Below, in pieces: positions 52,719 through 61,249 of a DNA stretch of 64,000 bases. The notes under the pieces were generated by a model. It had not been told where the DNA came from, ran no database searches, and saw only the letters and a program-made list of their open reading frames with translations. This stretch comes from JAHCHG01 sp965214585 (lineage in GTDB: Bacteria > Acidobacteriota > Blastocatellia > Pyrinomonadales > Pyrinomonadaceae). The stretch is from assembly GCA_965214585.1 (NCBI GenBank), contig OZ243957.1, positions 992,001 to 1,056,000 on the forward strand, given 5' to 3'. The position numbers were made by a program, and so were the translations under genes. How positions within the stretch are numbered: the first letter of the stretch is position 1; each line of letters opens with the position of its first letter.

Positions 52719-53573
52719 TCAATATATTTTGCCGAAATAGCGAATCATAAATTCAAAGGCATCGTAGGATAAATTGAAATAATCCTGAAAACGCTCGATC
52801 AGATACGGCAGCATTAAAGCTAAAACGAAGATTCCGATCCACATTTTTACCGGCATACTCAGGAAAAATACGTTGACTTGCGGCGCGACACGGTTGATTA
52901 AGCCGAAGAATAAATCGGTTAAAAGCAAGGTGATGATAATCGGAACGGCGATTTGAACGCCGATGCTTAGAACGCTTCCGGTCATCATTGTCATAAATTG
53001 CGCCGCTTCCGACCAGCCGCCTTCGATGTTCGGGAATTTGAGCGCGGGAATAAATTCAAAACTTCGGACGAGCGAACTGATAAAATAGCGGTGTGCGCCG
53101 GTGGTGATGAAAACGACGATAGCGAGTTGGACTTGGAATTGTCCGAGTTCGGAAACTCTCGCCTGAAGCTGCGGAGCGAAAAGTTCGCTCATTGTCGAGC
53201 CGCGCTGAAAATCGGCGATTCTGCCGGCAACCTGCACGGCTTCAAAAACCAGAGAGGCAACAAAACCGAGGGTGAAACCGACGAAAACTTCCTTTGCGAT
53301 CATTCCGATAAAACCGACTGCGCCAAAACCGATAGAACTGCCGTCAGCCGGAAGTTCGGCAAGCAAGGAAGGATAAGTTATAATAACTAAAGCAGTTGCG
53401 GTGGCGACTTTGACCTGCGACGGAACGACGCGTCCGCCGAAAAACGGCACGACTGTAATAAAAGAGATAAACCGGGCGAAGCACAAGCCGAACAAAACGA
53501 GAAAGGCTTGCGGATTCTGCCCGACCTCGAATGTCTTTAGAACGACTTCTAAAAGTTGTAGAAACTCTTCCAT
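52719..53573 (-). CDS. sctT: T3SS export apparatus protein SctT (FliR/SpaR family)
   Basis: A 284-residue membrane protein with about six hydrophobic helices. Family marks are FGLCFARFISFITVVPFFGGRVVPSQVKVATATALVI, AKEVFVGFTLGFVASLVFEAVQVAGRIADFQRG and LFFGLINRVAPQVNVFFLSMPVKMWIG. SctT joins SctR and SctS in the export gate. It closes an operon that runs sctU to sctT on the minus strand. Confidence 0.9.
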   Translation of the reverse strand: MEEFLQLLEVVLKTFEVGQNPQAFLVLFGLCFARFISFITVVPFFGGRVVPSQVKVATATALVIITYPSLLAELPADGSSIGFGAVGFIGMIAKEVFVGFTLGFVASLVFEAVQVAGRIADFQRGSTMSELFAPQLQARVSELGQFQVQLAIVVFITTGAHRYFISSLVRSFEFIPALKFPNIEGGWSEAAQFMTMMTGSVLSIGVQIAVPIIITLLLTDLFFGLINRVAPQVNVFFLSMPVKMWIGIFVLALMLPYLIERFQDYFNLSYDAFEFMIRYFGKIY

Positions 53574-53635
53574 CGGCTTGTGTTAAGTTCAGAGTTTGTT
53601 GTTGTCCCAAGTCTGATGCGAATTTTAAGCAGAGA

Positions 53636-53905
53636 TCAGCGCATTTGACTGACTTTCAGCATCAAATCGAATGCCCTGAGCGTAAAATCCTGCAAAGTGT
53701 TCATCATCCATCCGAGAGTAATCATAATGACCAAAATCGTGGCGATAATTTTCGGCACGAATGTCAGAGTTTGTTCTTGTATCTGCGTTAAAGCCTGAAA
53801 AAGACTGATTATCAAGCCGACTATCAGACTTGCCAGCAGAGGCAGAATTGACAAAAGCAGAACCATCCATAAGCCCTCGTTTGCCAGACGCGAAAATTCA
53901 TCCAT
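53636..53905 (-). CDS. sctS: T3SS export apparatus protein SctS (FliQ family)
   Basis: An 89-residue protein with two transmembrane helices (GLWMVLLLSILPLLASLIVGLIISLFQALTQIQEQTL and VPKIIATILVIMITLGWMMNTL), the standard FliQ layout with the QALTQIQEQTL motif. It lies between sctR and sctT, the usual order. Confidence 0.92.
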   Translation of the reverse strand: MDEFSRLANEGLWMVLLLSILPLLASLIVGLIISLFQALTQIQEQTLTFVPKIIATILVIMITLGWMMNTLQDFTLRAFDLMLKVSQMR

Positions 53906-53926
53906 AACTTAAATCCTCCGGCTTTG

Positions 53927-54694
53927 TCAGACGTAATACAACACGAGTTGTTTGATAAGCAATTCCCAGCCGTTTATCAAAACGAACAGAAGCAATTTAA
54001 ACGGCAGAGAAATTATCGTCGGCGAGAGCATAAACATTCCCATCGCCTGCAAAATATTTGCCACGACCATATCTATAATCAGAAACGGCACGAACAAAAT
54101 AAAGCCGATCTGAAACGCCTTGGTCAGTTCGCTGGTAACAAATGCGGGAATTATCACGCGAAATTCGTCAACCGTAATGGCATACGGATCGTTGCCGTTC
54201 TTCTTTGCCATTTGCTGGGCGAGATTAAAAAACATCACGCGGTGGCGTTGGTCGGAAAAGCGTATCAGAAATTTTCGCAAAGGTTCTTTGCCTCTCTGCG
54301 AGGCTTCAAAAACCTGTTTGACCGAGAGTTCCGAGAAGATCGCTTCCGTATTGTCTATGTTTCCGGCTTCCGAGCGCATTTTTTCGACCACCGGCGACAT
54401 TATAAAAACCGTTAAAATCAGAGCAATTCCCGTGATTACCTGATTCGGCGGAATTTGCTGCGTGCCAAGAGCGTTTCGCAAAATCGAAAGCACGACGGCG
54501 ATTTTGACGAAAGACGTGAGCATTATCAAACCGAACGGCGCGAGCGCGAGCGCACCGATAACGATAATTAAAACAACCGGATTTGCCGTTTCCGCAGGTT
54601 TTTCAGAAACGTCCTGCGCGAAAGCGAAAACGGGCAAAATTCCGATCAAAGTTACTGCATAAAACAAAATTTTACTAAATCCGCGATTAAACAT
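53927..54694 (-). CDS. sctR: T3SS export apparatus protein SctR (FliP family)
   Basis: A 255-residue membrane protein with a cleavable-looking signal (MFNRGFSKILFYAVTLIGIL to VFAFA), as in FliP. Marks are TSFVKIAVVLSILRNALGTQQIPPNQVITGIALILTVFIM and the C-terminal FILFVPFLIIDMVVANILQAMGMFMLSP. Its ATG overlaps the stop of the FliO-like gene (TAATG), with GGAGG ahead. A signal peptide is more flagellar than non-flagellar in style. Confidence 0.92.
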   Translation of the reverse strand: MFNRGFSKILFYAVTLIGILPVFAFAQDVSEKPAETANPVVLIIVIGALALAPFGLIMLTSFVKIAVVLSILRNALGTQQIPPNQVITGIALILTVFIMSPVVEKMRSEAGNIDNTEAIFSELSVKQVFEASQRGKEPLRKFLIRFSDQRHRVMFFNLAQQMAKKNGNDPYAITVDEFRVIIPAFVTSELTKAFQIGFILFVPFLIIDMVVANILQAMGMFMLSPTIISLPFKLLLFVLINGWELLIKQLVLYYV

Positions 54695-55080
54695 TATTTT
54701 CCTCCCTGATTGCGGCTGATAACTTCGTTTAGTTTGTCGGAAAAAGTTTTTCCGAGAGCCGAACCCGTTTCGAGTCCGGGTTTTTTGAGAAGTTTCTGTT
54801 CGGCAAGTCTGGCTTCTTCGGCATCGAGTTCGCAGAGAAACTGCACGCCGTTTTCCGAAGATGCGACGAGCATCCATTTTCCCGCAACTTCAATAACAAA
54901 AAGCGTTTTTCTGGCTTCGATTCCGACGCGATCAACAACGCGCACCATATTATTCGTGCCGTAATTGACGTTCAAACGCGGCAAAATGACGCGAAAAATC
55001 ACATAAGCCAAACCGCATACAAACAATAACGCCAAAAACGTCTGCACGAGCATCCACAAAAAATTTATCGAATTTCCCAT
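54694..55080 (-). CDS. FliO-like protein in the T3SS operon
   Basis: A 128-residue protein with one N-terminal membrane helix (FLWMLVQTFLALLFVCGLAYVIFRVILPRL), then a small beta domain (MVRVVDRVGIEARKTLFVIEVAGKWMLVASSENGVQFLCEL). This is FliO: helix plus RVxDRxxLExxK...VxV..KxLLvGxSE. FliO helps FliP assembly in flagella and is not usual in non-flagellar T3SS. It precedes sctR with a one-base overlap, the flagellar order fliO-fliP-fliQ-fliR. Confidence 0.78.
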   Translation of the reverse strand: MGNSINFLWMLVQTFLALLFVCGLAYVIFRVILPRLNVNYGTNNMVRVVDRVGIEARKTLFVIEVAGKWMLVASSENGVQFLCELDAEEARLAEQKLLKKPGLETGSALGKTFSDKLNEVISRNQGGK

Positions 55081-55195
55081 AAAAAAGTTTTGACGATTTA
55101 TAATTTCAAAAATTTAAAACCCGGCATTTATCAAATGCTTTCTTTTTATTTGAAAGACAATTGATAGAATTTTCCCGTTGATTTACAAATCTAAT

Positions 55196-56659
55196 CTATA
55201 TAAAAACTTTCGTCAGCCGCACGCCGAGTTGTCCTTCGATGTCAATAAGTTCGCCTTTGGCAATCGGTTCTTCGTTGTTATCGGTTATGATGCGAACCGG
55301 ATCGGTTGGTCGGCAGCCGAGAGCGATAATTTGACCGGGACGCATATTCTGTAATTCGCGCAGACTGATTTTGCTTCCCGCGATCTCGACGCGCAGCGCA
55401 AGCTGCACATTTTCAAGCGATGCGGCAATCTGCTCGTCCGATGCTTCTTCGGCTTCTTCTTGTTCGAATTTAGCGGCTTCTTCCGGCTCTTCTGCTTCAA
55501 TTTTTGTATCTTCCGTTTCGATGTTGCCTTCTTCGGCTGAAACGCTTTCTTGTTCGTTTGTCATTAATTTTATCGGCGTAAATTTTCCGCGTGATTTCTC
55601 GCTTACAATTTCCTTTATCTCAAAAGTCAGTTCGCCGTCAGCTTCCCTGTTTTCGGCTGTTCCCGACAAGCGAAAATTTTTGCCGTTTCCGACGCAAATT
55701 TGCAGATTGTCGCTTAACAAACCTTTTTCGGGAGATATTTCCGGCTGTTCGATCAAAATTATATCATCCGGCTCTAAAAACAAAACCGTATCGGCATCGA
55801 GAAAAGTCGTGCCGACGCGCAAACGTAAATCCAGTTTTTCGGCGATTCGCTCAAAATCGTCGAGTTTCTTTTTTGCCGAACTTCGCGCCAACAGAGGATT
55901 TTGCGATTTATCGAGATTATTTAAAAAATCTCTCGGCGCAAAAGCCGTCAGAATTCCGCTGGATTTTTCCATTTCGATAATAAAAACAAATTCTCCGCCG
56001 CGCTCTCCGTTTTCAAAAGAATGTTCGGCTTCCTCGCTGATATTTTGCAGACAAAGCAGAGGTTCGCCCACATACCCGTTGATTTCGCCGAGAATGCTGA
56101 CGGCGAGAAACTCTGTAATCGCATTTTCAATCGGCGACAAACTGCGGGAAGCGGCAAATTCTTCGCCTCGTCCGCCTAAAATCAGATCAATTACCGCTGA
56201 TGCAAACTCGGAATTGATTGAAATTACGGCGGAAGCGTTTTCCGGCTGACATCCGAGCGTGAAAAAAATCTGCGGCGATTTGGAAATTCTCGCCGCCGCT
56301 TCGTTTAATTCGACTTCCGAAACGGAAATAATCGAGCAGCTGACCTTTTCCGGTTCTCTGAAAGTGTATCGGGCAAACAGTCTGCTGATAACTTCGGCGG
56401 ATTTTTCGGTCAGATTTTCCGGCAGATTTTCGAGCGCGTAAGAAAATCCGGCTTCCTGATTCGTAATCTGCGGAAGACTGCGATGCCATTCTAGTTTTTC
56501 CCGCATTTTTTCCGGCTTTTCGGAATCCGCTTCAACCGGCGAAGCGATTTCGGGAACGGATTTGACACCGAAAAAATCGCCCGCAAAAGGGTCTATCGAA
56601 TTTTCATCGGAAACGGCTTTTTTCCGTTCGGCTTCGGTTAATTGTTTTGCGGAATTCAT
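55196..56659 (-). CDS. sctQ: SctQ, FliM-like plus FliN-like C-ring protein
   Basis: A 487-residue protein. The middle resembles FliM (VSEVELNEAAARISKSPQIFFTLGCQ, SAVIDLILGGRGEEF, LSPIENAITEFLAVSILGEINGY). It is followed by a SpoA-like segment near 300-340, an acidic linker (EAEEPEEAAKFEQEEAEEA), and a C-terminal SpoA/FliN domain (LALRVEIAGSKISLRELQNMRPGQIIALGCRPTDPVRI). SctQ forms the sorting platform. The FliM-like N-terminus and FliN-like C-terminus in one chain is the SctQ design, though long for the family. Confidence 0.8.
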   Translation of the reverse strand: MNSAKQLTEAERKKAVSDENSIDPFAGDFFGVKSVPEIASPVEADSEKPEKMREKLEWHRSLPQITNQEAGFSYALENLPENLTEKSAEVISRLFARYTFREPEKVSCSIISVSEVELNEAAARISKSPQIFFTLGCQPENASAVISINSEFASAVIDLILGGRGEEFAASRSLSPIENAITEFLAVSILGEINGYVGEPLLCLQNISEEAEHSFENGERGGEFVFIIEMEKSSGILTAFAPRDFLNNLDKSQNPLLARSSAKKKLDDFERIAEKLDLRLRVGTTFLDADTVLFLEPDDIILIEQPEISPEKGLLSDNLQICVGNGKNFRLSGTAENREADGELTFEIKEIVSEKSRGKFTPIKLMTNEQESVSAEEGNIETEDTKIEAEEPEEAAKFEQEEAEEASDEQIAASLENVQLALRVEIAGSKISLRELQNMRPGQIIALGCRPTDPVRIITDNNEEPIAKGELIDIEGQLGVRLTKVFI

Positions 56660-56665
56660 CTTAAA

Positions 56666-57319
56666 TTATCCCTGCGAAAAAGAACCCATCTGGCTGATCG
56701 TGTAATCCTGCATTGCCAGCATTTCGTCCAGAATATTCAGCATCAAAGCGGTTTTTTCCAGTTCTCCGGTTGCTCTGGAAATCTGCCCGCGATCAAGTTC
56801 AACCGGATCGCTGATAACCTGTAGAAAAGTTTCCTGTTCGTATTCACCATTGCTGTTTTCGTCTTCCGCCTCGTCGTGCCGTTCGCGCAGATAGCGAGCC
56901 AAACGGCGCATTTTCTCGCGCTGTTTGTTTAGCATTTTCCGCATAATCGTCCGCCTCGCCTGCGGCGAAAGATGTCGTAAAAACTCGCTGTTTCCCGGTG
57001 GAGCAGTCAAAGCTCCGGTCATCGTCGGACGCAGATCAAGACCGAGCAGACGATCTGTCGCCGACGCGCCGCCGAGTGCGCTCAGATTTTTAACCGCTTC
57101 CGCCTGCGCGGTGTCGCCTGAAATCTTCGCATCCGCCGGCAGTTTCGCCGTATCAATCGGCTGACGCAGTTCTGTCGGCTGTCCAACCGGAAATTCAGTC
57201 TGATTTCCTCTCACGCTCGTCTGCGAAACGCGCGTCGCGCTCTGATCGGAAATTTGATTGTCGGTCAAGTTATTTGCTTGATTTCCACCGCTTCGATTAA
57301 CATTTTTTATATCCGGCAT
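56666..57319 (-). CDS. Unknown protein of the export operon (217 aa)
   Basis: A 217-residue protein without a recognised domain. The first 100 residues are disordered (SGGNQANNLTDNQISDQSAT), then basic helices (RRTIMRKMLNKQREKMRRLARYLRER), ending ALMLNILDEMLAMQDYTISQM. It lies 6 bases before sctQ. Position suggests SctP (needle length), SctO or a stalk-like role, but none can be supported from the sequence. Confidence 0.6.
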   Translation of the reverse strand: MPDIKNVNRSGGNQANNLTDNQISDQSATRVSQTSVRGNQTEFPVGQPTELRQPIDTAKLPADAKISGDTAQAEAVKNLSALGGASATDRLLGLDLRPTMTGALTAPPGNSEFLRHLSPQARRTIMRKMLNKQREKMRRLARYLRERHDEAEDENSNGEYEQETFLQVISDPVELDRGQISRATGELEKTALMLNILDEMLAMQDYTISQMGSFSQG

Positions 57320-57380
57320 AATTTAATGTGCAGAAAAACTTTAAGTTTTACTTGATGATTTTATTAAATGCTTTAACCTC

Positions 57381-57488
57381 AAAATATATTTGATAATTGA
57401 TAGATGATATTTGGCAAATAAAACAATTATCGAACGATCAGAGTTAAAAAATTATCAATCATCCATTCTCAATTATCAAATATATTTT
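57381..57488. repeat. Inverted repeat, 20-base arms, upstream of the 217-aa gene
   Basis: The arms 57381-57400 and 57469-57488 are exact complements (AAAATATATTTGATAATTGA and its complement). With the next element it fills the 353-base gap between sctU and the 217-residue gene, which otherwise holds no gene. Confidence 0.7.
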
Positions 57489-57521
57489 AGGTTTCTTTCG
57501 TAAATTTTCACGCTTAAAAAT

Positions 57522-57627
57522 ATGGTAATGAACTAAAAGTAATGCTCTATGAATTGCTACTAAACCGTCAGCTAAAGCAGACGGCAATTGATAAAAAAAC
57601 TTGTCAGCATTACTTTTAGTTCACCAT
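57522..57627. repeat. Palindromic element downstream of sctU
   Basis: ATGGTAATGAACTAAAAGTA (left, from 57522) pairs with ACTTTTAGTTCACCAT (to 57627); the left arm carries a three-base insert (AAT). A second inner pair (AATTGC with GCAATT, plus CCGTC/GACGG) makes a branched stem. It lies 45 bases after the sctU stop, on the downstream side. Confidence 0.7.
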
Positions 57628-57672
57628 CAAAAATATAAATTTACGCGCTTATTTTCGGCTTAGATTAGAATA

Positions 57673-58749
57673 CTAAACCGACTCCTGTTCTTCGGACAGC
57701 GAGTAAACCCATTGCAAAACCAAAGCTACCGATTCATAAAGTTCTTCGGGAATTTCCTGTTCGACATCAAATTCGTAAAGCGCACGCGCCAGCGGAATGT
57801 CGCGTTTGATCGGCACGCCCGCTTCGGAAGCGATCTGCCGGATGTTTGCCGCCATCAAATCCGCGCCTTTTGCCGTAATAATCGGCGCGTCGGATTTTGA
57901 ACGGTCATATTTGACGGCAACTGCCACGTGCGTCGGATTTGCCATCACGACATCGGCATCGCGCACCGCCGCCGCAACGCTCTGCGATAAAATTTCGCGG
58001 TGCAGATAGCGTCTTTGCGCTTTTATCAGCGGGTCGCCTTCGCTTTCCTTATATTCCTGCTTGAGTTCGTGCTTGGTCATTTTCATATCGTGCCGGTGCA
58101 GAAATCTTTGCAGAAAAAAATCCGCCGCGCCCAAAATTAAAAATGCCAGACCGATTTTCAGACCGATTTCCAGAACCAGCCCGAATGTGTAAATTGACAC
58201 GATTTCGGGCGGTTTGTAAAGCAGTCTGACGACATCTTCACGCGCTCCCCATAAAACATAGCCCGCAACGCTTGCCGTAATCAGCATTTTAAAGATCGTT
58301 TTGGCGATTTCGACATACGGACGCGCTTTTAGAAATTTGTTTTTGAAACCTTCCGCCGGATTGAGTTTTTCAAATTTCGGAGCGATTGCCTCAAAAGAGA
58401 AGATCGAACCGATTTGCAGATAGTTTGCCAAAAATGCAAAAATGACGACCACGACGAATAACGGCATCAGAACCCAGAACATTGCGGTTACGCCTTGCCA
58501 CAAGATATTAAACGCCGTTTCGTTTGTAAATTCGCCGCTGAAACTTGCCGCATATTCGATGTGTTTTTTCATCGAACTCTGCATAACCTCGGCGATATAA
58601 CTGCCCATCAACCAGACGAATCCGACGGTTGAAATCAACAGAAAAGCTGACGTTAAATCCTGACTTTTGGCGACCTGACCTTTCTTTTTCGCGTCTTGCA
58701 GCCGCTTATCAGTTGGTTGTTCGGTTTTTTCTCCTGAACTTGACGACAT
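57673..58749 (-). CDS. sctU: T3SS export switch protein SctU (FlhB/YscU family)
   Basis: A 358-residue protein: GEKTEQPTDKRLQDAKKKGQVAKSQDL at the start, four membrane helices, then the cytoplasmic domain with the autocleavage site NPTH (about residue 270, MANPTHVAVAVKYD). Cleavage between N and P switches substrate class from rod/needle to later substrates. It begins the sctU-sctT operon. The plus-strand lipoprotein gene at 58969 is divergent. Confidence 0.93.
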   Translation of the reverse strand: MSSSSGEKTEQPTDKRLQDAKKKGQVAKSQDLTSAFLLISTVGFVWLMGSYIAEVMQSSMKKHIEYAASFSGEFTNETAFNILWQGVTAMFWVLMPLFVVVVIFAFLANYLQIGSIFSFEAIAPKFEKLNPAEGFKNKFLKARPYVEIAKTIFKMLITASVAGYVLWGAREDVVRLLYKPPEIVSIYTFGLVLEIGLKIGLAFLILGAADFFLQRFLHRHDMKMTKHELKQEYKESEGDPLIKAQRRYLHREILSQSVAAAVRDADVVMANPTHVAVAVKYDRSKSDAPIITAKGADLMAANIRQIASEAGVPIKRDIPLARALYEFDVEQEIPEELYESVALVLQWVYSLSEEQESV

Positions 58750-58968
58750 AATTTGAAATAAATTTGATTGCTGAAAAATTTCCCGAAATAAATAAAAGAA
58801 AATTTCATTTTTAGATATATTACTACTGAAAGCCTTTTTTATACAACTAATTTTTAGCGTAAAAGAATTTCAGTTTTTGTAAACGGATTTTTAACATTCT
58901 CCTCGCCTCAAGGTTCATATTAGCGTATAATTTTCCTAAAAATTTACGCCCTGAAGGAGAATAAAGCG

Positions 58969-59568
58969 ATGTCGAAAAAAAATAAACTGACGGCGGCGAT
59001 TTTCATATTTTCAATAATAACCGCCGGTTGTGCGGACGTGCAAACGGCGACACCAAAGCAGAATGCGAAAGTTCAAAATGAACAAGAGCAGACTCGGACC
59101 GAGCCGACACAAACGCCAAATGACGTGCAGAAAAAGGTTCAAACCGCTTTTGACCTGGAAGGAGATGTGCAAAAAAAAGCCGTCATTCCCGATTCGGTAA
59201 TTGCGATCTTAAAATCCGACGAGCGCGTTGACGTTTGTTTTCAGCAAAAAGGCGAAGCGGCGCAAGAAGCCGTCTGGTTTGCCGCTTCGGAAATTGACCT
59301 AAACGGCGATGCGCGGCAGGATTTGATCGTCAAAGCCGACGATGCGTGTCTTTACGGCGCGAATCAAGCACCTTTCTGGATTTTTTATCAACTGGACGGC
59401 GGTTATAAAAAAATTCTGACGGCATACGGTTTGCAGCTTAAAGTTCTGCCGGAAAAGGAAAATTCTTTTAATAAAATTGAAGTCGGCAAAGTCGTTAGTA
59501 TGAAGCCGTCAAGCGAAATCTATCGTTTCAAAAACGGAGAATATAAACTAATCGGACAGGAAAAATAA
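58969..59568 (+). CDS. Lipoprotein with EF-hand/FG-GAP-like loop (F)
   Basis: A 199-residue lipoprotein: KKNKLTAAIFIFSIITAGCADV, lipobox ITAGC, then a disordered Gln/Thr-rich linker. The domain contains FAASEIDLNGDARQDLIVKAD, an Asp-rich loop like the GDFNGDG motif of lipoproteins A, B, D and E, and FWIFYQLDGGYKKILTAYG. GAAGGAG lies before the ATG, and a TATAAT box at 58926-58931 may serve as -10. No island promoter motif precedes it. Confidence 0.75.
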   Translation: MSKKNKLTAAIFIFSIITAGCADVQTATPKQNAKVQNEQEQTRTEPTQTPNDVQKKVQTAFDLEGDVQKKAVIPDSVIAILKSDERVDVCFQQKGEAAQEAVWFAASEIDLNGDARQDLIVKADDACLYGANQAPFWIFYQLDGGYKKILTAYGLQLKVLPEKENSFNKIEVGKVVSMKPSSEIYRFKNGEYKLIGQEK

Positions 59569-59596
59569 TTTTTTTTTCGGTTTATGAAAAAAAACA

Positions 59597-59624
59597 GGAA
59601 ACTTTTTAGAAATTCTGCCGATAA
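59597..59624 (+). promoter_or_regulatory. Island promoter motif, copy 6
   Basis: GGAAAC (59597-59602), 16 bases, CGATAA (59619-59624), 47 bases before the M23-like gene. The sequence between the hexamers differs from the other copies, yet its length is the same. Confidence 0.8.
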
Positions 59625-59671
59625 CTGTAAACAGGAAAGTTTTTCTAAATTTAAATAGTTGAGGAATTTAT

Positions 59672-60724
59672 ATGGGAAAAGTCAACGAAACCGGCGTAAA
59701 TCAATTTTGTTTTTATGATAATGGCGAAAATAATTTTAAAGACTTGTCCGTAAAACCGGACGCTGCCGAAACGAGCGTTGAAACGGCGGGAAATCCAACC
59801 GCTTATCAGGAAAAAATCCTTTTCAACAATGAAAGTTATCGGCAAATGTCTTTGAACGCCCGATTCGGGCGCGACGAAGAAATTTCCGGCATCGGCGGCG
59901 CGGGTAATGTCAAAGCCGATTCTACGCCGGAAGAATTGCTTAAAAACCCGCGCATACGGGCGATGCTCGATACAATCGCTTACGCCGAAGGAACGAAAGG
60001 CAACAATTTGATCAAACTCGGTTATATGACGCGGGCGCAGGTCAACACGGGACCGGGAATTTTCGGACCGAAAACCGAAGCCGCGCTCAAGCGTTTTCAA
60101 AGCGATCATAACCTGCAAAGAGACGGAATCTTCGGACCGAAAACTTTTCGGGCGATGCGTTCGGCAATTTCAAATCCGGCGAATCCGCCGCAGACCGGCG
60201 GGCGCGTTCACGAATACCGCCGTTGGAATGTTTACAGCACGGGCGACGGCGCGGCGCGTCTTGCCGACGGCTACGAAGATTTGCAGGCGCATCACGGTCC
60301 GAAAGGTCAATGGACGAATTACGTTTCGAGAAATGTGCGGCTGGATCACGATCTGCTCAAACGCGACATCGTTTTAACCCGTCCCGGACAGAGCAACTTC
60401 GGTCAAGCCGTTCCGTCGCCGCTCGAAGGCAAAGTTTTGTTTGCGGGCGACGAATCGGACGGTTATGGCAAAAAGGTCGTCATCAAAAATGAGCGCACCG
60501 GACAAATCGTGATGATCGCGCATCTGCAATCAATTAATGTAAAGCGCAATCAGACGGTTTCTTACGGGCAGAATCTCGGCGGACAAGGTTCAACCGGAAT
60601 TTCTTCCGGGGCGCACATTCACATCAACGGCGATCCTTCGGTAATCAGACGTTGGATTGCCGACCTCGCCGACGGAAAATTTGACGGCGTGCGGACGCGT
60701 TTCGATATTGGACGCAAACCGTAG
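59672..60724 (+). CDS. Peptidoglycan-binding plus M23-like (LytM) domain protein
   Basis: A 350-residue protein without signal peptide, starting MGKVNETGVNQFCF. A peptidoglycan-binding domain (LGYMTRAQVNTGPGIFGPKTEAALKRFQSDHNLQRDGIFGPKT) lies at about 115-170. The C-terminal third resembles M23/LytM: SPLEGKVLFAG, GYGKKVVIKN, IAHLQSINVKRNQTVSYGQ, GSTGISSGAHIHIN. The HxH metal motif is present, but the first HxxxD motif of M23 enzymes is not visible, so it may be inactive or bind metal differently. The MxKVN start recalls effectors 1 and 2. Confidence 0.75.
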   Translation: MGKVNETGVNQFCFYDNGENNFKDLSVKPDAAETSVETAGNPTAYQEKILFNNESYRQMSLNARFGRDEEISGIGGAGNVKADSTPEELLKNPRIRAMLDTIAYAEGTKGNNLIKLGYMTRAQVNTGPGIFGPKTEAALKRFQSDHNLQRDGIFGPKTFRAMRSAISNPANPPQTGGRVHEYRRWNVYSTGDGAARLADGYEDLQAHHGPKGQWTNYVSRNVRLDHDLLKRDIVLTRPGQSNFGQAVPSPLEGKVLFAGDESDGYGKKVVIKNERTGQIVMIAHLQSINVKRNQTVSYGQNLGGQGSTGISSGAHIHINGDPSVIRRWIADLADGKFDGVRTRFDIGRKP

Positions 60725-60847
60725 AAAAAGTTTTTCTGCTTCGGCAGAAATCTGAAAAGGTTTCTCGAACTTTTGATTAAACTGAAAAGAATCACTTATC
60801 AGTTGAGCATAAGAGATGAATTTAGATTGTTAAATATTTTATTTGCG

Positions 60848-61249
60848 TTATTGTAATCTTCGCAAAATATTTAGTATTTTTTTGTGCATCATTGGGTCTT
60901 TAGAAATGAATCTGCTTAAATCTTCCGAAATTTTTTTGCCTTGCTCGGAATTTTGCAGTTTTTCATCAAGGCGCGATGAAACCAGAAACTGCGCCGATTC
61001 GCGGACGGCGATCATCGCTTCTTCCGGCGAATCGAGATTAGCGTTTGAGGCGATTTTCTTAAAGGCAAGCTGCGTCGGAGAATCGGTTTTTTCCGAACCG
61101 GCGGTTTGCTCGATCTGTCCGGCAACTTCGGCTAACGCGCTCTCAAAAGTTTTCGATGTTTTTGTTTCGCGGATTTCCTCCTTTCCGCCAAGCGGTTCGA
61201 GCGATTCCGCGCCGCTGCTCAAAGGTGAACCTGTCTTTTTTACTGCCAT
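60848..61249 (-). CDS. Unknown small protein under island promoter copy 7 (133 aa)
   Basis: A 133-residue, mostly helical protein. The first 30 residues are disordered (MAVKKTGSPLSSGAESLEPLGG), then a domain FESALAEVAGQIEQTAGSEK to MHKKILNILRRLQ. No known family. GAGG lies before ATG. Because it is controlled by promoter copy 7, I infer a T3SS-linked role, such as secreted protein or chaperone. Confidence 0.6.
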   Translation of the reverse strand: MAVKKTGSPLSSGAESLEPLGGKEEIRETKTSKTFESALAEVAGQIEQTAGSEKTDSPTQLAFKKIASNANLDSPEEAMIAVRESAQFLVSSRLDEKLQNSEQGKKISEDLSRFISKDPMMHKKILNILRRLQ

